Shown here: positions 17,552 to 24,179 of the stretch, in pieces
Layout: every line of letters starts with the position of its first letter
Numbering within the stretch: the stretch's first letter is position 1
Origin: Terriglobales bacterium
GTDB taxonomy: Bacteria; Acidobacteriota; Terriglobia; Terriglobales; Acidobacteriaceae
Direction of reading: 5' to 3'
DNA: 64,000 nt
Assembly (NCBI GenBank): GCA_035561515.1
Contig: DATMXP010000007.1
Span: 1 to 64,000 of the forward strand
Program-made: the position numbers and the translations under genes
The notes under the pieces: model-generated
Databases searched by the model: none
What the model was told of the DNA's origin: nothing
Seen by the model: the letters and a program-made list of their open reading frames with translations, nothing else

Positions 17552-19390
17552 ATGCGTTATTGCAGCTTATTACGTCACTTTTGGCTGGTGCTGATAGTAG
17601 CCAGCCTTTTGAACGCCAGTAACGTACAAGAAGTCACTGAGAAACCAAGGTTTAAGGTCGAGATCGCGCCGTGGCTGACGATACTACACAGTGCCGATAA
17701 CAAAGAGATTTCATTATCAAAAGCCGCAGTATCGTCCGGCTTTCCACTAGTTGTTGGACCTAATCGTATCTTGATGCTTTTTCGAGGTCCTAAGCTTAAC
17801 GAGGTGCAAGTTGCGATTTCGACCGATGGAGCGCGATCGTGGTCTCCTCGCGGTGTCATCGATAAAAATCCGGAACCCGGCATTACCGTTGGCCGCCCTG
17901 TCGCCGTGAAGTCGCGACACGGCTCGCTTTGGGTGTTCTATACGGGCTCCCTATCAGATGATGCTGAATGTCCCAAAGCTGGCTTGTGGGTGATCCAAAG
18001 CGACGACGGGGGAAAGTCGTGGGCTGAGCGGAAACGGATATGGACGGGAGACGCGGCAAATTTGCAGGGGGCGGTCGAGACCAGGTCCGGAACAATTGTT
18101 CTACCGTTCGGCTATCTTGTCTCACCCAATCGGTTCGCAAATGGAGTTATTCTTTCCCGCGATCGAGGGAAGACGTGGAAGTTAGTACCGTCAGTAGTTG
18201 ATATTCCTCTCGCTGCGGACAGAGCCAGACGCGAACATGGCGTGGCTGGAGGCGCGCTGGAGGCAGCAATCGTGCAGCTGAAGGATGGCCGGCTTTGGAT
18301 ATTGGCGCGCACAATCACCGGCAACCTATGGCAATCCTTTTCCAAGGATGATGGCGAAACTTGGGCGCCGGCATCTCCAAGCTTATTAACGTGCGGGGGA
18401 TCGGTGCATTTGACACGTCTGGCCAGTGGCAGGTTAGCGTTGGTTTGGAACCAGGCGGACTGGTCCAATGATCCATTCTGGCATTATCCATGGAATTTAC
18501 GTGAAGTATCTCTCGCATTTTCCGAAGACGACGGCAAGACGTGGGATAAGCCGATGGTGTTTGCACGCGGTGAGTCAGAACTGCATTCCCTCGTTACCGA
18601 AGTTTCGCCCGGAGTTCTGCTGCTCACGCTTCCGCAGGACGGGTTGCTGTTGGAAGGCAGGGAAGGATCGATCAGGACGGCTCAAGAGTGGGCACGCTTT
18701 GATTCGCCGTTCATATTTCGCAAATATTCCTCCCGGCCGACAGCCCCACAAGTGTGGGCGCAGCTCTACCGTTATGGCCATATGAATAAAGAGGAGGCAG
18801 GGGCGGAATCACCTCGCGTGGTCTTTATTGGCGACTCCATCACGGATTATTGGAGTCTCGACAAGTTTTTCCCGGGCCGCGGGTATATCAACCGCGGTAT
18901 CTCAGGGCAGACTACCCCTCAAATGATGTTACGTTTCTTTCCTGATGTAATTGCTCTGAAACCAGACGTGGTGGTTATCCTCGGAGGTACCAACGATGTT
19001 GCCCGTGACCCAGGGCCCCATGTTCCGGTTCAGATGATGGAAGACTCTGTCCGGGCGATGGTAGAGTTGGCACACAAACATCATATTCGCGTTGTGCTCT
19101 GCACCATTCCTCCGGTAAGCGACTATAACGGATTCAGTCGCACCAAAGACAGACCGGCTGCGGCTATCAAACTCTGGAACAGCTGGCTTCGAAAATATGC
19201 TGCCGAAGTACAAGCGGGATTGGCGGATTACTTTTCCGTTATGGCAGACGAAAACCAACTGCTAAGGGCCGACTACTCAATCGATGGCGTTCATCCTAAT
19301 GACATCGGCTATGCTGCAATGGCGCCGGCAGTGCAATCGGCGATCGAACGGTCCACACAACATGGACCTGTCGGCAGTCGTCAGCCATGA
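17552..19390 (+). CDS. Exported sialidase-like/SGNH esterase fusion
   Basis: 612 residues with a signal peptide (LLRHFWLVLIVASLLNA). The N-terminal part (about 40-400) is a BNR propeller with Asp boxes STDGARSW, SDDGGKSW, SRDRGKTW, SKDDGETW and SEDDGKTW. The C-terminal part (about 420-612) is an SGNH/GDSL hydrolase: GDSITD with nucleophile S429, Gly in INRGISGQT, Asn in GGTNDV, and DGVHP with D578 and H581. Such esterases remove O-acetyl groups. The fusion would couple glycosidic cleavage with de-O-acetylation, as for O-acetylated sialic acid or a decorated uronate. AAGGAAG precedes the ATG. Confidence 0.85.
   Translation: MRYCSLLRHFWLVLIVASLLNASNVQEVTEKPRFKVEIAPWLTILHSADNKEISLSKAAVSSGFPLVVGPNRILMLFRGPKLNEVQVAISTDGARSWSPRGVIDKNPEPGITVGRPVAVKSRHGSLWVFYTGSLSDDAECPKAGLWVIQSDDGGKSWAERKRIWTGDAANLQGAVETRSGTIVLPFGYLVSPNRFANGVILSRDRGKTWKLVPSVVDIPLAADRARREHGVAGGALEAAIVQLKDGRLWILARTITGNLWQSFSKDDGETWAPASPSLLTCGGSVHLTRLASGRLALVWNQADWSNDPFWHYPWNLREVSLAFSEDDGKTWDKPMVFARGESELHSLVTEVSPGVLLLTLPQDGLLLEGREGSIRTAQEWARFDSPFIFRKYSSRPTAPQVWAQLYRYGHMNKEEAGAESPRVVFIGDSITDYWSLDKFFPGRGYINRGISGQTTPQMMLRFFPDVIALKPDVVVILGGTNDVARDPGPHVPVQMMEDSVRAMVELAHKHHIRVVLCTIPPVSDYNGFSRTKDRPAAAIKLWNSWLRKYAAEVQAGLADYFSVMADENQLLRADYSIDGVHPNDIGYAAMAPAVQSAIERSTQHGPVGSRQP
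19367..19385. promoter_or_regulatory. Possible auxiliary operator inside the fusion gene
   Basis: CCTGTCGGCAGTCGTCAGC matches the operator consensus at 14 of 18 positions but lies in the last codons of the sialidase-SGNH gene. Its centre is 113 bp from the perfect copy at 19480-19498. It could be a second site for looping, or chance. Confidence 0.35.
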
Positions 19391-19452
19391 GCCACTTTGC
19401 AAATTCGGCTGTTCAACCATAAACAGCCGCCAAAAGTAACCTCGTATTCTGC

Positions 19453-19481
19453 TTGTAAATTGTCTAGGCAAGTGCTAAAAC
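19453..19481 (+). promoter_or_regulatory. Promoter of the FG-GAP 1 operon
   Basis: TTGTAA at 19453-19458, a 17-bp spacer and TAAAAC at 19476-19481, with a TGC extension before the -10. The perfect operator starts on the -10 box. Transcription should begin near 19488, leaving a leader of only about 12 nt. Confidence 0.5.
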
Positions 19482-19498
19482 TGTCGACGGTCGACAGT
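19480..19498. promoter_or_regulatory. Regulon operator copy 5, perfect palindrome
   Basis: ACTGTCGACGGTCGACAGT is a perfect 9-1-9 inverted repeat ending one base before the ATG of the FG-GAP 1 gene. It defines the consensus for the other copies. Each half also contains the self-complementary GTCGAC, so the site reads as a tandem TGTCGAC-like repeat as well. Confidence 0.85.
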
Positions 19499-19499
19499 T

Positions 19500-21836
19500 A
19501 TGATTGTAAACTGCCTTCGCCGGAATCAGTCATTTGTGTGCGTGCTGTTTTGGATGCTGTTCGCTGGCGAGTTTGCGGCCGCTCAGAAACTACCACCGTG
19601 GAGCGACCGACACCCTGATCGCTTGATCATGAGAATTGAACCTCATGACCTGAGGGGTCGCGCTCTTGATCGGATGCCGGCACAAATTAGGCTAAACGGA
19701 CCAATTGATCCGGGGTCGATCCAGATCGTTCAATTCGATCCTAAAACGGGCAGAGTGATTAATGATGCGGTCCCGTTTCGGTTTAACTCGTCCCCGCCAA
19801 CATTGTTCATGAGTCATTACTGGTCACCGAATGGCGGTAGCGGCGGCACTCTTGCCTGGTTGCACGAACAACAAGGAAAGCAGAGTTCCTACTATCTCGT
19901 ATATTACGACGGCAGCGATGTACGCTCGGGAGTGCCACCCCGCTCATGGCTGGGTGACGGCGACATACCATACGTGCCGAGAGCTGCCTTTCCGCAAGTT
20001 TTGATGATTCGTCCAGCGGCATTCGACTGGGACGGCGATGGCCGTTCGGATGTGATTGTCGGCGATCAGCTTGGGTATGTCGCGCTGTACCGCAACACCG
20101 GTTCAAAAAGTTCGCCTGCATTTGGCATGGGCGAACCGATTATTGCCAATGAAAAGGCGGTCAAAGTGCAATGGTGCGCGGCACCTGCAGTCGTCGATTG
20201 GAATGGCGACGGACTGCCGGACCTTTTGGTGGCACAAGAGCCGCAGGGCGTGATCCGCTATTACCAAAATGTGGGAACCAGGAAATCGCCAATCCTCGCT
20301 GATCGAGGACTGGTCCAGGCCGACGGTGAGGTGCTGAAGCCTCCTTATCTGCCTGTGCCCGAAATGCCTCCAGGCATCTTTGGTGACACGTATGGAAGTA
20401 TTCCAACCGCTGTCGATTGGGACGGGGACGGAAAACTGGATCTACTTCTGGGGAGCTACATCACAGGGCAGTTTTATCTTTATGCCCAAGCCGGAAAGAA
20501 TCCCGACGGAACACCCGTATTGCGCTATTCCGGACCGTTATCTGGGGAGGCTGGGCCACTGGACGTGACATGGAACTCCACGCCTTCCGTGGCCGACTTG
20601 AATGGTGATGGCAAACTCGACCTTGTAAGTGGAAGCTTCGGTATGTCATCCACAGGGTCCGATCGTCCAGAGGATTCTCGAATCCACTATTTCGTGCGAA
20701 ACGGTACGTCGATGCACGAGCTTCCCTTTCCATTTGAAGGAGATGAGTCGAGTATTCTGCAGAAACTAGCAGAGAACGGAGGCGCTCCCTTTTCGACTGC
20801 GCTTGCCGATTTGAATGCCGATGGATTGACCGACCTGTTGATCGGAACGAACGGCGGCACCGTTGTCTACTTTCCCAATGTTGGCGATGCGAAGAATCCA
20901 CAATTCCGTTTTAGTGGAACATTGGAAGGTTCCTGGGTCCCCAATCGCTGGAACTTCGATTCGATCGTTGACTTCCATGAAAATGGACAGCGCGCTCTTC
21001 TCGAAGGTTTATACGGAACCAAGGTCACTCTACGAACTAACTGGCCTGACAAAACGGAGAGTATCGAGCTAAAGACGGTGTCAGGAAAATCCATCGGTCG
21101 CCCGGCATCGCACGGCGACAATTTCGGTAATGCACAGATGTACGACTTCGACCGCGATGGGAAGCGTGACCTGATTTTCGGCACAGTTGACGGACGCGTG
21201 TTGCTTTATCGAAACGTGGGGACGCGTCACGAGCCTGCTTTTGCTGATGTTGAAATGATGCACCTTTCCAGTGGCGCCCCGCTCGTCGCAGGTTTTCCTG
21301 ACGACACTAACATCACCGATTTCACTGTTCTGCAAGGGAATCGCGCCATTCCGGCCGCTGCCGATTTCGACGGTGATCAAAAAACCGACCTCATCGTCGG
21401 CAATGCAATTGGGCAGGTTCTATTCTTCAAAAACGTCGGCGACAATGCGAAACCGGCATTTGCCGCTCCTGTTCAACTGCTTGAGCGAGAAGGACGAGTA
21501 TTTCTCGTCGCTACAGACTGGAATCGAGACGGTATACCGGACTTGGTCGTGACTTCTGGTGGCAAGCGGGGCAAGCAGATATCGATACTTTTACACGGGC
21601 GGGATCCCGGATCGGCTTCATTTCTCCCGGTAAAGGATATTCCGGCGCAAACGGAAATTCCATATCCCGTCCCGGCGGTGATCGACTGGGACCAGGATGG
21701 CGATCAAGATCTGCTCGTGGCCTCCTCTTATGGATTTGTTTATCGATTCGATGGAAGTTTCATTGAGCACGGATACGCGAAAGCCGACCTCATCAAACAT
21801 GAGAGCAGGCGAAAAGAAGCGAAAGGCGTTAGATGA
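19500..21836 (+). CDS. Exported FG-GAP/VCBS repeat protein 1
   Basis: 778 residues. Signal peptide (SFVCVLFWMLFAGEFAAAQ), an unassigned N-terminal domain (about 40-150; LIMRIEPHDLRGR ... GGTLAWLHEQQ ... YYLVYYDG), then FG-GAP/VCBS beta-propeller repeats. These contain calcium-binding DxDxDG loops: DWDGDGRSD, DWNGDGLPD, DWDGDGKLD, DLNGDGKLD, DLNADGLTD, DFDRDGKRD, DFDGDQKTD, DWNRDGIPD, DWDQDGDQD. Such propellers bind ligands or fold as hydrolases/lyases. The N-terminal domain recurs in the protein at 24179. The start is fixed by the signal peptide although it touches the operator. Confidence 0.85.
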   Translation: MIVNCLRRNQSFVCVLFWMLFAGEFAAAQKLPPWSDRHPDRLIMRIEPHDLRGRALDRMPAQIRLNGPIDPGSIQIVQFDPKTGRVINDAVPFRFNSSPPTLFMSHYWSPNGGSGGTLAWLHEQQGKQSSYYLVYYDGSDVRSGVPPRSWLGDGDIPYVPRAAFPQVLMIRPAAFDWDGDGRSDVIVGDQLGYVALYRNTGSKSSPAFGMGEPIIANEKAVKVQWCAAPAVVDWNGDGLPDLLVAQEPQGVIRYYQNVGTRKSPILADRGLVQADGEVLKPPYLPVPEMPPGIFGDTYGSIPTAVDWDGDGKLDLLLGSYITGQFYLYAQAGKNPDGTPVLRYSGPLSGEAGPLDVTWNSTPSVADLNGDGKLDLVSGSFGMSSTGSDRPEDSRIHYFVRNGTSMHELPFPFEGDESSILQKLAENGGAPFSTALADLNADGLTDLLIGTNGGTVVYFPNVGDAKNPQFRFSGTLEGSWVPNRWNFDSIVDFHENGQRALLEGLYGTKVTLRTNWPDKTESIELKTVSGKSIGRPASHGDNFGNAQMYDFDRDGKRDLIFGTVDGRVLLYRNVGTRHEPAFADVEMMHLSSGAPLVAGFPDDTNITDFTVLQGNRAIPAAADFDGDQKTDLIVGNAIGQVLFFKNVGDNAKPAFAAPVQLLEREGRVFLVATDWNRDGIPDLVVTSGGKRGKQISILLHGRDPGSASFLPVKDIPAQTEIPYPVPAVIDWDQDGDQDLLVASSYGFVYRFDGSFIEHGYAKADLIKHESRRKEAKGVR

Positions 21837-22633
21837 CTCAAGCGCGAATACCGCAAGCGCCCGAATTATACAGCCTCGGTGACCGGGTCGCGTTGGTGAC
21901 AGGTGGCTCCGGAATATATGGAGCGCACATTGTTAGTGCACTCGCTGAATCCGGCGCACATGTTGTCGTCGCATCTCGCAATCGCGAGAAATGCCAGAAA
22001 TTTGCGGCAAAGCTGTGCGCCTCGGGATTGCAGGTCGAGGCTACCGAACTCGATCTTACCTCGGAGGCCTCTATTCAGAAAGTCCGCGACGAAATCGTCA
22101 TCAAGTTCGGCCGAATCGACGTGCTGGTGAACAACGCCGTGGCGCGAGCCGGCGGAGACCTCCATAACACTACGGCTGCCGAATGGGAGGAGACCATGAG
22201 AGTGAACTCCACTGGACTTTTTCAGGCGTGCAAGGTCTTTTCCGGGCCGATGCAAGAGAGACGCAGCGGTTCAATCCTTAACATTGCATCCATTTATGGA
22301 ATGGTCGGTCCGGATTTCTCGATCTACGAAGGCACATCCCTGACCAGTCCCGTCGCCTATTCCTTCGCTAAGGGAGGGATGATCAACTTGACGCGATATC
22401 TCGCCAGTTACCTGGCTCCTTTTAATGTCCGCGTCAATTGCCTCTCCCCTGGCGGCATGCAGACCGAAGATACACCGATAGAGTTCGTACCTCAGTACAG
22501 TCGCCGGACGCCTATGAGCAGGATGGCGGAACCGGCCGACATCAAAGGTCCCGTCGTGTTCTTCGCATCAGAGGCATCTCGTTACATCACGGGTCAGAAT
22601 CTTGCTGTAGACGGCGGTTGGACCGCCATCTGA
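21833..22633 (+). CDS. SDR family oxidoreductase (gluconate/KDG dehydrogenase-like)
   Basis: A 266-residue classical SDR: TGGSGIYG cofactor motif, VNNAVAR, and catalytic Y-x-x-x-K in AYSFAKGGM. The overall pattern resembles gluconate 5-dehydrogenase and 2-keto-3-deoxy-gluconate dehydrogenase types, but specificity is not certain. Overlaps the FG-GAP stop by 4 bp (ATGA). No signal peptide, so it acts on the imported product. Confidence 0.87.
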   Translation: MTQARIPQAPELYSLGDRVALVTGGSGIYGAHIVSALAESGAHVVVASRNREKCQKFAAKLCASGLQVEATELDLTSEASIQKVRDEIVIKFGRIDVLVNNAVARAGGDLHNTTAAEWEETMRVNSTGLFQACKVFSGPMQERRSGSILNIASIYGMVGPDFSIYEGTSLTSPVAYSFAKGGMINLTRYLASYLAPFNVRVNCLSPGGMQTEDTPIEFVPQYSRRTPMSRMAEPADIKGPVVFFASEASRYITGQNLAVDGGWTAI

Positions 22634-22651
22634 TACACGGAGGCATTAAAG

Positions 22652-23773
22652 ATGCGGATGAAAGCTTTTTGGCGCTATGCCGCCATCAGTTTGTTCGTTC
22701 TGCAAATGTCTGTTGGTCTTCGAGCGGAGCAACCGATGTTTGAGCTTGGAGTCGTTGCACCGTCGCGAGCTCCTGACTTCGTTACCAATGCGTATTCTGT
22801 GATTGCTCGTCTCACGAACGGGAGGCTGGTCATCGTCTATTCCGTGGTCGGATCGCAGAAGCCGTCAAAGATGAAGATTGTCAGTAGCGTTTCGGATGAC
22901 GGAGGCAAGACATGGTCGGCCCCGAAGATCGTGTTCGATCATCCTGGCGCCCTGGACGCCGATCCGAGTCTGCTCGTCGACCGGGATCGTGTATTGGTCT
23001 TTTCTACGACGGTTCCGGAGCCCACCAAAATTGATCGCAGTCTGATCTACATGCGTGAAAGCAAGGACGGCGTGAATTGGGGCGAGGAAGTCCTGCTGAA
23101 GACGCCACGTCGATACATAGCCGGGAAGATTCACCAGGGACATCGTTTATCCGATGGGACACTGATCATGAGCTACGCCTGGGACACCTGGGCAGATCAA
23201 GGTATGCCTCCCGCCACCGAGGGCGAGATGAATCTGAAGGCAGGAGTATTGCGGTCTACCGACGGAGGTAAGACCTGGGTGCCTGGAGCCGATCTCTACG
23301 CCGATGTGCCCAAAACCTCGCCACATTCCACTGCGGGACTAGACGAGGCAGCGATCGTGGTTCTCGCCGACGGCAGAGTCATGACGCTGATGCGTGCTCC
23401 AGGAACCAAACTCTATCAATCATGGAGTAACGATGGGGGCCTGACATGGGAAACGCCACGCCCGAGCACTTTGACTGCGCATAACTCGCCTCCCGCTTTG
23501 TGGAAACTCGACAACTCCTCCGATGTCGTTGTGGTTTGGAATAACTCTCCGACCGGACGAACTCCACTCTGCGTGGCATTGTCCAGCAATGGAGGAAAGT
23601 CATGGTCGGAGCCGAAGGTAATCGTCGATACGAAGGGGCCGCAGGTGTCCTATCCCTCCGTGGCGCAGGCCAAAGACGGAACCATCATCGCCGTTTGGCA
23701 ACAGCAGTTACCAGAAGGGGGTAGAGAGATTCGCATGGCCCGTTTCAATCGTGCTTGGCTGCAGGGGAAATAA
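22652..23773 (+). CDS. Exported sialidase-like BNR protein 3
   Basis: 373 residues with a signal peptide (WRYAAISLFVLQMSVGLRAE) and a single propeller. Asp boxes: SDDGGKTW, STDGGKTW, SNDGGLTW and SSNGGKSW (the last with Asn for Asp). The FRIP region reads NAYSVIARLTNGRL, again without Arg. GGAGG lies 10 bp upstream of the ATG. The next gene, RidA, begins 4 bp after the stop, so it is co-translated. Confidence 0.82.
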   Translation: MRMKAFWRYAAISLFVLQMSVGLRAEQPMFELGVVAPSRAPDFVTNAYSVIARLTNGRLVIVYSVVGSQKPSKMKIVSSVSDDGGKTWSAPKIVFDHPGALDADPSLLVDRDRVLVFSTTVPEPTKIDRSLIYMRESKDGVNWGEEVLLKTPRRYIAGKIHQGHRLSDGTLIMSYAWDTWADQGMPPATEGEMNLKAGVLRSTDGGKTWVPGADLYADVPKTSPHSTAGLDEAAIVVLADGRVMTLMRAPGTKLYQSWSNDGGLTWETPRPSTLTAHNSPPALWKLDNSSDVVVVWNNSPTGRTPLCVALSSNGGKSWSEPKVIVDTKGPQVSYPSVAQAKDGTIIAVWQQQLPEGGREIRMARFNRAWLQGK

Positions 23774-23777
23774 GGAA

Positions 23778-24179
23778 ATGAGACAAACCATCCGAACCGA
23801 CAAAGCTCCTCGGCCGGCTGCTTCATATGAGCAGGGGGTGCGTGCCGGCGATCTGGTGTTCGTTTCTGGGCAGGTAGCAAACGACCTAACCGGCAAGATC
23901 ATCGACGGATCAATAGAAGAGCAGGTAACGCTCGCACTGACAAACATCGAAAACATCGTAAAAGCCGCGGGAGGAGACCGAAACGACATCGTTCGGTGCG
24001 GCGTGTACTTATCTGACCTGGCCGATTTCGCCGCCATGAACAAAGCCTATACGGAGTTCTTCGGCGAGGCTGTGCCGGCGCGCACGACGGTCCAGGCTGG
24101 ACTCGGAGAACTTCGTGTCGAGATCGATGCCTTCGCACACGTTCCAGCAGAAACACAAAAAGAACGCCGGAGGAAGTAA
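23778..24179 (+). CDS. ridA: RidA family imine/enamine deaminase
   Basis: 133 residues from ATG 23778 (AAGGA just upstream). Typical RidA/YjgF features: VRAGDLVFVSGQVAND near the N terminus, the conserved Arg in VRCGVYLSDLADF, and the C-terminal PARTTVQAGL with the active-site Arg. RidA hydrolyses 2-aminoacrylate-type enamines to keto acids and ammonia. Its presence in this operon links it to the PLP lyase at 796. The stop overlaps the next start by one base (TAATG). Confidence 0.9.
   Translation: MRQTIRTDKAPRPAASYEQGVRAGDLVFVSGQVANDLTGKIIDGSIEEQVTLALTNIENIVKAAGGDRNDIVRCGVYLSDLADFAAMNKAYTEFFGEAVPARTTVQAGLGELRVEIDAFAHVPAETQKERRRK

Noticed and set aside
19500-21836. Reading the FG-GAP genes as integrin-alpha-like adhesion proteins
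   Set aside because: Only the FG-GAP repeat is shared; the signal, N-terminal domain and operon context indicate exported enzymes or binding proteins.
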